Positions 1 through 12,191 of a stretch of 64,000 nt of DNA are shown in pieces. The stretch is from Effrenium voratum. Lineage: Eukaryota; Sar; Dinophyceae; Suessiales; Symbiodiniaceae. The position numbers were made by a program, and so were the translations under genes. How positions within the stretch are numbered: position 1 is the first letter of the stretch; every line of letters starts with the position of its first letter. A model generated the notes under the pieces. It did no database searches. It worked only from the letters and a program-made list of their open reading frames with translations, and was not told the DNA's origin. The stretch is taken from the NCBI GenBank assembly GCA_963377175.1, contig CAUJNA010002113.1:121001-185000 (forward strand). The letters run 5' to 3'.

Positions 1-330
1 TGCTGCACTGTGCAAGCGTGTGTTTTTGTTTCAATTCGCGCTTTGCGGAAATCTTTAGGAAACTTGCGGTTGCCGAAGTTTCGGAATTCGCGTGTTCCAG
101 TTGATTTCCGCCGGGCGGTACCTTTTGAGAATAAAGAAAAGCTAGGACGAAGAACTTGAAAGCTCGTTTTTTTGTCAAAGCGGCGCCTTGAGCCTCCACT
201 TGCTATTGGGCGAAGGATTCGCAAGCTCGTTGCTGCGAGTCTCTCTGGGGGCATGGGAGAATTGGTGTCCCCTGTGTTTGCGGACCCCCTCATGTCACCT
301 CTCAATTGCTGGAAAAAAATCGACCGCTAA
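1..330. other. Non-coding flank, no gene recognised
   Basis: No frame shows a recognisable domain or an exon bounded by a convincing acceptor and donor. The sequence is of ordinary composition and probably intronic or intergenic relative to the minus-strand TPR exons that follow. Confidence 0.4.
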
Positions 331-430
331 ACACCCGGCGTCGGACACGGGGCATCTGACCGGATCCACCAGTGCCCGGGACCCGCGCCGTGTCTGGGTG
401 GCTGTCGCCGAGGCGTCCCTGCGGTGAACT
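331..430 (-). CDS. Candidate TPR exon, kinesin-light-chain type (partial)
   Basis: Read on the minus strand, one frame gives RLGDSHPDTARV, which matches the helix-turn signature (LG..HPDT) of TPR_10/12 repeats in kinesin light chains and related proteins. Such repeats form protein-interaction scaffolds rather than enzymes. Only the front of the repeat is recognisable; after the motif the frame becomes proline- and glycine-rich, so either an exon border lies there or the repeat is decayed. It is the most 3' of five similar minus-strand islands between 0.3 and 4.9 kb, which suggests one gene read leftwards. Borders are approximate, and the gene linkage is inferred from order and strand only. 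Confidence 0.4.
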
Positions 431-1337
431 TTTGCTTTTGGGTTAGTGATCTGGCTGGGTCTCAAGATAGGGGGCCCTCCAAATTGGCGGCTTTCCTTTT
501 GCGCTCCTACCCTGGATAAACCCACCCCAAAAAGGGTACCCTCGAAAAAGGACACCCATTTGAAGATACCCGTGATTTTCTGATAGGAGGAGCAGGGGCA
601 CCATCTACCTTGTAGTGCCAATGAGGGTCTGGGGTTGACCTGCCAAAAGTCACAATCTCTGCCAACGACATGGGCCCACACCTGAAAAGCTTTCGAGTTC
701 AGGGAGCGTGCAGTGTCGAGTCACCAAGTCACTTGTTGGCACCCCAAAACTGGCTGGTGTCCCTTTTGGCTTCCCTTTAAAACCAACCAAAGAAGGGTTC
801 CAAAAAAAGACAAATCCATACTTGGGTGTTGGCTAAATTTAAACCACCAGGACTTGCACCGCAGGTTCTAGAAAGTCCTTTCCCTTTACCAGGGCAACCC
901 ATTTTGGGGAGTTCCCCGATTTTTGACCAGCCATTTTGCCGACCTCCGTCTTTAACCCGAGAAAAATCCCCGAGTCGAGTCCGCCTTGAAGCCATCCAGA
1001 GCCTTGTTCTGCACCGGCTCCGCCTCCTGCACCGGCGAAAAAAAAAAGAAGTTTGGGGTCCGAAATGGGCTCCGGCTTCCCTTTACCACTGTACTCTTCC
1101 CAATGTTAACCCCTTTGAATTAAGCCCAGTTTGTGAATAAGGGGCAAACCCCCTCCAAAAGTGATGGATCCCCACTTAACCCAGGCACACCCCCTGTTTT
1201 TCTCACAAACTGGGGGTTCATTCATCTGCGATCAACATCATATTCCAGCCACATTTCCCCAGCTTCAGGGCCCCCAGTCGCCCCCCACCGCACTTCTCTC
1301 CCCCCCCCTCCATCCCCCCGCAGCATCCCCCCGCAAC
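431..1337. other. Probable intron sequence with dispersed repeat
   Basis: No coding signal is seen. A stretch near 758-810 contains the dispersed motif CTTTTGGCTTCCCTTTAAA followed by an A-rich complement-like half; the same family recurs in introns elsewhere in the window. A pyrimidine-rich C tract lies at 1288-1345. Confidence 0.4.
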
Positions 1338-1470
1338 ATCCCCCCCGGCGCACCCCGCCTGGGCGCGGCCCAGCTGCTCCATCACGGAGGCCAGGGCCGC
1401 CACGTTGCACAAGGTGTCCGGGTGCTGGGCCCCCAGCTTCTGGTTCATGCCTCGACCCCCAACCCCCAGA
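1338..1470 (-). CDS. TPR exon, kinesin-light-chain type
   Basis: The minus strand encodes QKLGAQHPDTLCNVAALA followed by SVMEQLGRAQ. This is a near-canonical kinesin-light-chain-type TPR: the LGxxHPDTL turn, then an N/V-x-LA helix, then a G-R-A/E step. TPR arrays of this class bind other proteins and are greatly expanded in dinoflagellates. The island sits in line with similar single-repeat islands at 2.3, 2.8 and 4.8 kb on the same strand, consistent with an exon-per-repeat gene. Downstream on the minus strand the frame becomes Gly/Cys-rich, so the exon probably ends near 1338. Borders were not confirmed by a phase-consistent splice. Confidence 0.55.
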
Positions 1471-2317
1471 CCACAGACCCACCACACCCACCACGAGGGG
1501 TAAAAAAGAGGGGCCCCGGAAAAAGGCCGCCGGAGGTGGAAATCCGGGAAAGCTCCGAGCTCAGTAGTTTTCGAAATTGGCTTCCGAAGCCAAGGCCTTC
1601 AGGCTTCCCCCAGAGACCTCAATAAGGTGGTGAGGTTCGTTGACCCTGTGGCTTTGCCTTGTGGCACAGCCAAACTCACCTGCTGAGTTGACTGCCCAGA
1701 ACGAGTTGAAAGAATTTCGGGCCCAGACTAATATGATGAGGAAAGCCTGGAGTTGTGGAATGTTTGAGAACCTGAACTGGTTTTCAGGGACGTGCGCGGT
1801 GGACACCACAAACTTTGTGGGTCTTGCGTGGCCACCTTCTTCGGATTGAAGAATATGCATGGACAGGCGGATTTCCCCTGGAACACCAACCACCAAAGGG
1901 AACCTTCCCTGGGATTGGCCGAAAAACCAAAAGATCGCGTTCGAAAGGCGAGGGGGGGGGGTTCGAGTTTCTCTCATGTATCTCGCCCTCATGGACACCA
2001 ACTGAGCAAGTCCCACAAGCCTGATGACGAAAACCACAAGGAAAATCTGCGGAAACCATCCGGGGTGTCCTGTCACTCCGTAGCGTTGTCGATGCCGAAC
2101 CAAAAAGGGGGTTGTCCCCAAAGGGAGGTTCCTCAAAGTCCGGATGCTTGCTTTTGGCCCATGATGCATAAGAAGTCCCTTGACTAAAGATTGTGGCAGC
2201 ACAAAGCAAACCTTCCATTTGCTGAAGGCCCTGGAAAAAAAAAATTATTTCCAGTGGTAATAGATTCCCTTTAAAACCATCGGGGGCGAATAAAAATATT
2301 CTTAGCCAAATGGAAGA
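1471..2317. other. Probable intron, no gene recognised
   Basis: Long open frames on the minus strand here show no domain. Copies of the dispersed intron repeat occur near 1880-1930, 2100-2135 and 2262-2290. Confidence 0.4.
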
Positions 2318-2445
2318 AGCCCTTTTTTGAGCCCGGCCTTTCACCACCCGCTGCAGGTACTGCTCGGATTCCTGGGCGTAGCCCCGAGTCTTGAGTACCT
2401 GCGCCAGCTTGCTGAGGCAGTACCTCGGCTTTCGGCTGCTTCGTT
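2318..2445 (-). CDS. Candidate TPR exon (minus strand)
   Basis: The minus strand gives CLSKLAQVLKTRGYAQESEQ followed by YLQRVVKGRA. The L-x2-LA-x-VL-x3-G-x3-E pattern is that of a TPR helix pair: a small residue after the first helix, a Gly turn, then an amphipathic second helix with Tyr. It agrees in strand and spacing with the neighbouring HPDTL-type islands and may supply the second half of a repeat. The product would be a protein-interaction scaffold; no partner can be named. Exon borders are uncertain. Confidence 0.45.
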
Positions 2446-2744
2446 TCTGCCTCACCGTGCCCCATGCGGGTCGCAGCATCACAAAGGCATTGCTTCCCAC
2501 AGCTTCTCCCATAAGTGCCCCGAACTCAGCATCGCCTTCTGTTTCCCCTTGATCCCCTTGGCCTCCCATAGTTCCCCAGAAAGGTCTTCCCTTGTCACTG
2601 TCCACCTCGGCATCCCATACCTCCCAAAACGTGGGCCTCTGGGGAGAAAAAATCGAACCGCAAAACTCGCCTGTGCCGCTTCAAGGTGATCTAAACCTTC
2701 GAGAACCCCAACGGTTACGCACGGCGAGTCCTCAGACCTAAGGC

Positions 2745-2865
2745 CATCGTCAGATCCGAAGCCTTGGGGCCCCGGCAGGGTGTCCAAGTTCTTTGGGCCC
2801 AGCTCCGCCTCCAAGCCCTGGGCCGCGTGCCGGTAGAGCTTCCTCGGCCCAGGGCTTCCGAGGAC
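2745..2865 (-). CDS. TPR exon, kinesin-light-chain type
   Basis: On the minus strand the frame reads LYRHAAQGLEAELGPKNLDT, matching the common LYRRALEG.EAELGP.HPDTL core of kinesin-light-chain TPRs. The HP pair is replaced by NL, a mild degeneration. The downstream frame (PGPQGFGSDDG) does not continue the expected NNLA helix, so the exon probably ends or a small frame change occurs just after the Leu. It lies between the 2.3-kb and 4.8-kb islands of the same strand. Function is limited to an inferred protein-binding scaffold. Confidence 0.5.
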
Positions 2866-4769
2866 CATAGGGGGGCATGGAGTTGGGTGGGTGGGAAAAC
2901 CGCGGGCTGGGTTCGATGCGGGCGCCATGCGGACAGGACATTGGAGGATGTGACTTGAATGAACAGTTGGCCCAAACTAAAATGGCCCCGTCCTTCACCA
3001 GAAGACCAACCAAATATATGTTTTGTGTAACCCCAGCATTTGCAGCATGTGGGCACTTGATCTGCGGGATATTCAAGGGCTAAGTACAAAAAGAGCACCA
3101 GCAGGGGGGAACCTCAGGATGAAGCCGAAAAAAAACAACATGCGAACACAAAGCAGTGCTCTAGAACATGGGAATCCCGCTCTTGACACGTATCCGCCAG
3201 ACAGCGCTTCCTTGCCCTCGGTGAAGCGAGGCATCACCCGGTCACCCGAACATTCCGCCCGCTTCTTAATTGCTCAGAGAAACTTCAAAGCGTCCAGTGC
3301 GAGCTCCCCGATTTAAGACACGCATTTCGATTTACGAGGCTGCCTCGCCAATTTCAGAACAACCACCTCGGCGAGGTGAACAGGAAACGAGGACAACAAA
3401 TTCGAGCCAAACGGAACCCAACGGATCCCACCCTCTCTCAGTCGGAGTCGCTCCGCTTCGCTGGTGTTTCCCATGGCCGCCAGCAGCGCCGCCTCGAGTC
3501 TCCGAGTCTCCGAGTCTCGAGGCGAAACGGATCGGGCGGATCGGGAGTTCCGCACTGAGAGGAAAATGTTGAGTTGCCTTGGCCCACATCTAGGGTGCAC
3601 AGAAAACGCTGTGTTCAGATTCTGTTTCATATGAAGTCAAACAGCTCCAATTGGCATACCCAACGAATAGGTACAATTGGCACACTTAAAGATTCCCAGG
3701 AAACGCTGACGAAAATTGGAGGGCTTCCTTTTGCCAGGTGAGCCCGCCATAATCAGCCCATGCTTGATTGATCAACTGGGTTCAGGCAACGCCTCGCGCT
3801 TTGGCAGACTTGGCGCCCAACCTTCAAACACTTGGGCTGTGTGTGTGTGTTTCTTGCTTTTGATTTGGCCATACGAAACTTGCTTGGAACGCGGTTTGAC
3901 AAGCTGTTTCTGCTTTGTCGCTTTTCGTCTACGAGTTGGTTGAACCTTCATGGTCTGGATCACTTGGATCGCTGATGAGCTGAATGAGCTTGAAGCCCTT
4001 CATTCAATCCGGGGCAACGCGACAGTTCCCATGAGAAAAGCGCCAAAGACACCTTTCAACCCTTCCGACTGAAACTCCAACCCCAGGTTTACCACAGCGC
4101 CATCCCGGACTTGTTTGCCCACTAGATGCCCCCAAGACAAGGGATAGTAGCGGCTCCGCTTCTGCATGCTTTGTGACCCCTTCATCAAGTTTCATCATAG
4201 GGAGGCCAGCCAAAAAAAAAACAAAAACGTAGAATTGACTGTTTACGTATGGTGGGAAATTGACACTGATGCTGCAACTCATCAAAATGAACCAAGAAAA
4301 GGACCCATCATACCTCACTAGAATTGCTGCAGAATTGGACCAGGCAACAAAAAGGACAATAACACTACAAACGAAACAACAAAGGAACCAAGAACAATGA
4401 AGAAGACAGGCCACCTTTCTCGGCAACTGGCCCACGCACCATTCACAAAGAACCCTTCATTCCGAGCTTTTCATGTTTATGTCGATCGATCATTTTGGGC
4501 CTGGAACCCGGCCTCCAAAATGGAGTAGGTTGAAAGGTCGACTCGACAACTTAGACGGTCACCTGTAAATCAGGGTCACGTTGCCTTAAAGGCATCCAAG
4601 CGGATCTTCCTGTTTGGGGTTGGTTAACTGGCCGGCACTCACTTCTACAGTGTGTGGGCCAACAAATGCCGAGTTTGTCATTTGCCACTAGAAAGATCTT
4701 CCCAAAAAGAAAAGAAGGTCCAGGAACTCAGGGCGTGAGGGTATTCTGCAAGGGGACCCTGAGCTTCGT
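2866..4769. other. Probable intron or intergenic DNA
   Basis: No domain-bearing frame was found. A short hairpin with three TCTCCGAG-type units in its loop is described separately at 3490-3524. The remainder has scattered copies of the intron repeat (for example near 3716-3735) and short A tracts. Confidence 0.35.
3490..3524. repeat. Hairpin with triplicated GAGTCTCC loop
   Basis: CGCCTCGAG at 3490-3498 is exactly complementary to CTCGAGGCG at 3516-3524. The intervening loop consists of tandem GAGTCTCC units. It is short, and no function is evident. Confidence 0.6.
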
Positions 4770-4880
4770 CACGCGATTCGTGAGACACGGAAAGAGCTTC
4801 TTGCCCTCCAGGCGGCGAGATTGCAGGCCGTACGCAAGGCGTCCGGGTGGTTCTGGCCTCCAGCCGCGAGGTGGCTATGG
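4770..4880 (-). CDS. Candidate TPR exon, kinesin-light-chain type
   Basis: The minus-strand frame gives GGQNHPDALRTACNLAAW, a good match to the GxxHPDxLRTxxNLAxL core of kinesin-light-chain-like TPRs. After NLAAW the frame loses the pattern (RARSSFRVSRIA), and a neighbouring frame gives LEGKKLF, as if one base had been lost or gained. The plus strand also has an open, charged, helix-like frame here, so strand choice rests on the TPR motif alone. It is the most 5' of the five minus-strand islands. Confidence 0.45.
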
Positions 4881-5585
4881 GTCAAAACCCAAAAAAGTAG
4901 CCCCAGTGAACATCTCCGCTGCCCCACTAAAATCGGTTCTACAATGGGTAGTGCACCTACCCCAAAATGGTACCATTGGTTTTTGACCCAGGGCCAGTTG
5001 ACTATCCAAGGAGCTCGAGACATCAACCCGCGTGAGCACAAAATACCTCTAGGACCCATCATACCTCACCAAAGCAAAAATCAGCTGTTTGATTCTGGTC
5101 CGTAGTGAGGGAACCTGAAGAAGTGGAATACTCTGTACTGTGTAGAGGTTGAGAACAGATCCCAGAGGCCCCTCACCTGTTTCAAGATCTGCTGGACATA
5201 CGTAAGTTCCGATATGCCAGGGAGCTGATTACGTGGCTTTGTGCCTGGTTGGTACCTGCTTAAAGTAGAAAACCCTCTATGAACCCCTAAAAAATGCCTC
5301 ATAGGTTGGCACCCCTCGTCATATACACCGCTAGGCACTTGGGTGAGCGCAAATTCCTTTGACCCACAGGTTAAGGAGACACTATACCCCTTTCTGGGAT
5401 ACCAAAGTGTTCCACTGCCATCGCGCGCTGACTGCTTTGTCATAAAATAACCAAACCTTTCGTTCTTTTGGGCACGCCTCCGGCGACCTCCATTAAAAAA
5501 AGCACGCTCAATCACTTTTCCCCCAAAACACCAACTAAAGCCCAGATTTTGTTTGTAATGATACTCCAGAACGGTTGCCTAATGT
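4881..5585. other. No gene recognised
   Basis: The stretch between the last TPR island and the first Rep/DDE unit has open frames on both strands but none with a domain or consistent splice borders. Confidence 0.35.
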
Positions 5586-6010
5586 ACTGGGGAGGCCCTT
5601 TTGCGCGGCCTCAGTTTGGATGCTTTTTCAGGCCCCAAAACAGGTCGCGCAAACTGAGCACATTTTCTGGCTTTGGCGTGGAAGAGCGCTTGGAAGTGGT
5701 ATGGGATGCTTTTGCTGTTATCCGCTGTTCTGGTTGCACGGTGTGGGTCCATCAGTGGCATGCGGCGTTTGTGTTTGGGGAGCAAAAAGGTAGGTGAGTC
5801 GCTCTTCAGGCTCTGCTGGAGGACGAGCTGAAAAAGTTACAGCAGCAGCGGGCGGAGCTACGGAAGGCTCGTGAAGAGAATTGGCGCTGCGCTCTTGTTT
5901 TGCAGCACAGCGGTCTGCAAGGCCATCTCCAAGAACAGGAAAGAAAAGAAGCTCGCAAAGCAGCGGAAGGTCCGCCTTCTAAAGGCCAGGGCGTGGCCTG
6001 TCTTGCTCGT
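5586..6010 (+). pseudogene. Leader coding segment of the unit, copy A
   Basis: Present almost unchanged in unit B (12192-12640). The first part is an open frame rich in Trp, Phe and Cys (GPFARPQFGCFFRP, then FAVIRCSGCTVWVHQWHAAF). The second part, after a short interruption containing GGTAGGTGAG, encodes a charged helix rich in Lys, Gln, Arg and Glu (ELKKLQQQRAELRKAR). The interruption may be a very short intron or a frameshift: copy A has CTCTTCAGG where copy B has a longer form ending in CTGCAGG. It runs into the TG tract, where coding is lost. No family is recognised. It could be a small accessory ORF or a relic of a longer protein. Confidence 0.4.
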
Positions 6011-6026
6011 TCGTGTGTGTTCGCGT

Positions 6027-7890
<1,864 letters not shown>

Positions 7891-7906
7891 TATATAATAA
7901 TATATG
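7891..7906 (+). promoter_or_regulatory. AT-rich palindrome upstream of Rep, copy A
   Basis: TATATAATAATATATG followed by TTTAAAACAGGG lies about 210 bp before the Rep start, within very GC-rich DNA. The same element is kept in units B (13642) and C (17176). It may be a promoter or a replication origin; no CRESS-type nonanucleotide was recognised. Confidence 0.45.
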
Positions 7907-8117
7907 TTTAAAACAGGGTGGAGGAGCCAAGTTGCGCGCAGCGCAGGGAAAACTGCGTTGCGTTTCAGGCCCCTTCCGCCGTTGTGTTGAGTTTGCGTGC
8001 GTTTTTTCAGTGTTTTGGGGCGGAGGAGTGCCGGAGGAGCGGCGGAGGAGTGGGGGCGGGGGGTGACAAGCGTGGGCAAACAAGAGCAGCCAAGCGCGCT
8101 TGGCTCAAAGCCCAATC

Positions 8118-9465
8118 ATGGCCACGTCGGCCATTGTGAAGGCCAAGCGAGCCTTGGTCATTCTTCTGCGCTCCCTGGCAGCACTCTACCAAGTACACTT
8201 TTCATGCACCCGCGACTCTTCGGATGCTGAAGTGTTGCGAGCTTTCAGGCAGCTTGCTTTGAAAGTGCACCCAGACCGTGGTGGCAGTGTTGCGCACCAG
8301 CAGCAGATCAATGATGCCCGCAGGGCCTGGGATCAGGCTAAGGCCAACACAAAGCAGGCGGCTGCAGATTTGGTGTTGGTGCAGGCAGAAGGCTCTACAA
8401 AACCCGCTGCCGAGGGCAAGGAGTTTCGCGTCCAAGCAGCGTCTGTCCTGTTGACCTACCAAGCCTTCAGCGGGTTGGAGCAATGGGTGTGCTTGAACAT
8501 GTTCATTGTCAACCAGCTTAAGCCGTGGCGTGTAAAGCATTGGTGCACGACGCTGGAGGCGTGTGTGGATGGAAGTAGCTGCCACGCGCATGTGATGTTG
8601 CAATTCCACTCCAGTGTGGACATGTCTGCAACTGCCTTCCAGTTTGCTGGTGTGAGGCCCAATGTTCAACCAACAGACCTTTGCGGCGAAGGCCTTTGCA
8701 GGAAGAAGCTGCAAATCAGCGTGGACAGGGGTTTCTTTTATGTGTGGGCCAACAAGATAGGAACAGGCGACCCTGAAGGCAACTTGTGCGTTGCAGGGAA
8801 CTATGCCCCCGTCTGGACCGCCGAAAAGTTTCGCTACCAGGTCCTGGGAGCGTGGCCAGAAAAGCTTTGGAATTGCTCGCAAACGCAATCTAGACGCAGT
8901 CAAGGAGCGCGAAGAAAGCCTGGAGCTTGCGGATGTAGTTGCAGAGAACACCAAGCGGATTCGCTCCAACCCGGTTTTGTATCAAACGTTCCCAGACATC
9001 CCGGAGGTGACAGCCTGGAAAGCTCTTTTCAGAGACGATGCCTTGCGCTACCCTGTGCTTTTGTTATTGGGCCCTTCCATGTCTGGCAAAACAGAGTTCG
9101 CCCACTCATTGTTTCAGAATGCTTTGGAGTTGAAGATCGGCCCTCTCTTGCATTTCCCGGACAAGCTGCGTTCGTTTGACCGGAAGCTCCACGACGGTAT
9201 TATTTTGGACGATGTCCGGGATTTAAGCTTTCTTACTGAGAACCAAGACAAGATTCAAGGCAAATACAACACCCAGCTGGAGTTTGGGACCACGCCCGGT
9301 GGCCAATGCAAGTACGAAAAGCATTTGTTTCGAGTTCCAGTTGTGGCTACACTGAACTATTCAACCCAGAACTTATCTTACCTGGAGCACCATCATTGGC
9401 TTTCCAAAGCTGGGAATCGCGTAGTTGTACATTTCCAAGGCTTCAGCGCAAGCAGCGCAGGTTGA
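8118..9465 (+). pseudogene. J domain-HUH Rep-SF3 helicase gene, copy 1 (broken)
   Basis: The ATG at 8118 starts MATSAIVKAKRA. A J domain follows, with the diagnostic VHPDRGG at about 8266-8286 and a following INDARRAW helix. A rolling-circle Rep domain comes next: motif I VLLTYQAF, motif II CHAHVMLQF (the HUH pair) and a motif III-like YVWANK with Tyr five residues before Lys, plus the GVRPNVQ loop seen in CRESS-type Reps. After a frame change the SF3 helicase is visible: Walker A GPSMSGKTE, Walker B GIILDDV and motif C VVATLNY. Compared with copies 2 and 3, about 62 bp is missing near 8872, and a few bases are missing at 8766, so the reading frame is split. By family knowledge, HUH Reps nick and rejoin DNA at an origin and SF3 helicases unwind it; the J domain would recruit Hsp70. 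The combined role is inferred. Confidence 0.75.
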
Positions 9466-10381
9466 TGCTGGGCAACGCTCCCAGCCCAGACACGCAGCTG
9501 ACGCTCAATGTGTGCAAATTGTCGGGAAGAATCGTGCAGCGCTCACAGCTTCAGCTTCAGTACGTTTGTGTTGCTCGGTCCTCTTTGCGATGACCATGTC
9601 CAGAGGCTGGGCTTGCTGGTTGCGGGCCAGTGAAACGTGCGCAGAGGCAAGGGCGCCGCTTGCTGGTTGGGGGCGACTGCTGGTTGAGGGCGACTGAAAC
9701 AACATTGTGTCTGACAGTTTGGGTCATGGCCATCCATTGTTGTGTGTGCATGTGTCTGCGTGTTTGTGTGTTGTGACCGGCCAGTCTGCGTGTGTGTTTG
9801 TGTGTTGTGACCGGCCAGGCCTTCTTGGGATGACCGTGTCCAGAGGCGTGAGGGCGTTGGTTGTGGTCAAGGGTGATTGCCGCGCAGGCAAGCTGTGATT
9901 GGGGCCGAGGCAGACCTCAAGATGGTGTGTGTGTGTGTTGCGTGTGTGTTGCGTGTGTGTGCGTGTGTTTGTTGTGCGATTGTGGGTTTTTGTGTGCGCC
10001 GGCTTGTGCCTCGGTCCCTGTAAGATTGGTGCAGCCGCTTGCTGTTAGCTCTGAGTTGCAGCAAAACAAATAGCGCCGGCCATGGTGCTCGGAGCCAAAC
10101 GCACAGAGAAGGTTCCGGCCAAAGTCCGTGAGGCGCGGTGGCCGGTGTGAGTGTTGGGGAGAGCAAGGTAAGCCCTGTTTTGGGGCCCGGAATATACAAG
10201 AAACTTGGTACCCTGCAAAGGGGCCCCCCCGGTGCCGTTGCAGCAGCGTGTTGCTCATATCAGGCCTGAAGCAATGTTAGTTGCAGTCACGTGTTTGTGC
10301 CTGGGTGGGTGTTGGAAGTTGGCTTACAGGCTTAGGCTTGGCAGAGTCCCATTGTTTGCATAGTGTGGGCAACTCAAAGGC
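9466..10381. other. Unit A spacer between Rep and transposase
   Basis: Non-coding. It holds repeated TGTGTTGTGACCGGCCAG units at 9760-9820 and short TG tracts at 9924-9970, and ends with a GGGGCCCCCCCGGTG run at 10220. Nearly identical DNA recurs in unit C (19140-19648), and the last part recurs in unit B (14950-15430). Confidence 0.6.
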
Positions 10382-12166
10382 ATGGCCTTGACTATCGATG
10401 CGTCAGCCATGGAATTGGCTGAGCTCAATCAAAGGATTCGCCGGCGCCTGAAGCGTGCTCGTGAGGAGGTGGAGGAAGTTGGCCCGCAGCTGTCAATCTT
10501 GGTGCGGATGGTGTATGTTTTCAGCGGCTATGATCTGCCTCTGCGGCAGAGCTGCTGGCAAGAAGGCTTGAGCCGCGGTGCTTTGACGAGTTTCTAGCCT
10601 TGGCCCAGGATGTCTGCTTGCGCGCGCCTGCTTCTGCAATGGCGTCGCTCGCGGGCGAATCTTGTTTGGAGCGCCACAGCTTGCGCACCATGCCTCTGGC
10701 GTGCAGGTTCATTGTGGAGTTGCGTTTGTTTTGGTGGGTGCGCTGTCAAATTACGAGCACGGGGTGGCCCCAACACGGGCTCAGCTTGTGCGCTTTGCTG
10801 TGTCTGTGGCGCCGTCCGACGTCCCGCTGAAGCTGCAGGGCTTGGTGCGCCAACCGCTGCTGGGGTCGGCGCGCAGACAGCGCAAGTGGTTGCAGCGGTT
10901 CCGTGCTGCTTGGGGCGCTCGTCTTGGCAGGCTACGCGCTCTGGGAACGACACCGCTGCATGAGATGCAGGAAAAGGCGCAGCAGGGCAAGGGTGTCGGT
11001 CCCGCTTTCTGTTTCTCTGCCGTCAATTGGAAGTTGTTAGGTCCCCCGTTCGCGTTTCGGGGGCTCATTTTTTCCTGCCCAGCATTTGTCTTTGTCGAAA
11101 TATCTAGGTTGATGCGCGAGGCTTTGTTTTGGGGTCCATTTTTTACACCCCAAAATAAGGGGGGGCTGATGTCCTATAATTAAGCCATACCCGTTTTGGG
11201 GCGCTGTGTTTCGGCCCTAAATGTAGGTCTCGCTTTTCGGTGTGCTGTTGTTTCGCAGGCTGTGGCTATTTTCGTGGGCCAATGCTGCTTTAGATTGCCG
11301 CCGCGCTTGGCCCTAATTGTGTTGTCAATATTATGGACTGAGGCTAGTTTATGCCGCCATGTTGACGGGGCCTGTGGGCACTGTTTTGGCGACGTGCCCA
11401 GCTTAGCGCTGCAGGCAGGGGACCGCGCCCAGCATATTGGCCACCCGGTGTGGTTGCCGCTTCTTACCTTGCTTCTATTTGCAGCGAAGCGGACGCTTTG
11501 CTGGGAAACGAGACGTGTTCCGAAGGCCTGGGGTTTTTGAAGGGCATTAGGCAGAGCTTGGGGGCAACGTTTTCATTTGTCGAGAGAGGAGCGGGTGGGA
11601 ACAACCATGTGCTCATGAAGCGCTACATCAATTTACTCTGCCATTCTCTGGGCACGCTGCTGAGCGAGCGCACGGTTCTCCTTCTCGTAGACGTGGCGCC
11701 GTGTCACATCCACCACACTGTCTTTGATTTGGCTCGAAGGAGAGGTTTGAGAATGCTTCTGGTTCCTGCGGGTCTCACGGGGATGTTGCAGCCCCTAGAC
11801 ACTCATGTCTTCCAACCATTTCGCGCGAAGCTGCGGGAGTTATGGGTTGAATGCAGAAGCGTAGCCGAAGATGGGGAAGTGTCTTTCCTCACGTGGGCAA
11901 GGCTTGTTATCCAAGCCATTCAAGAGGTTGTTGTTGGCAAGCCGTGGCGGGCAGCTGAGCGGACAGGCTTCCTCGCAAAGCAAGCGCTGCTGTCCCCCAA
12001 AATTTTGAAGGCGTTGGCGTGGGAATCTTGCCCCAAAATTGCCGCAGGTCCCCCGCCGCATGGCCAAGCTTCAGGCATGTTCCCGCGCCGTTGCCAAGCG
12101 AATGTGGCGGCTTGGGTAGAGTGGCGGGCAACAAAGAAGTTGCCGCGCATCCAGACGCTTGACTAA
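10382..12166 (+). pseudogene. DDE_1/pogo-like transposase, copy 1 (frameshifted)
   Basis: The ATG at 10382 begins MALTIDASAMELAELNQRI, as in copy 2. Copy 1 has lost 9 bp near 10441, is altered near 10537 and is shifted in frame. The region of the first catalytic Asp near 11325-11345 is interrupted by extra bases and a stop. The second half (from about 11570) is intact and holds LLLVDVAPCHIHH with the second Asp and MLQPLDTHVFQPF with the third. These are hallmarks of DDE_1 (pogo/Tigger/jerky-like) transposases, which cut and paste DNA. An intron corresponding to that of copy 2 lies at about 10991-11259. The C-terminus extends beyond what copy 2 keeps and stops at 12164-12166. This copy is very probably inactive. 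Confidence 0.75.
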
Positions 12167-12191
12167 AGAGTGGATGAAAATGTGTTTTTGG

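Noticed and set aside
7891..7906. CRESS-type nonanucleotide origin at the AT-rich palindrome
   Set aside because: No TATTAC-type nonanucleotide in a stem-loop is present; only a general origin or promoter role can be suggested.
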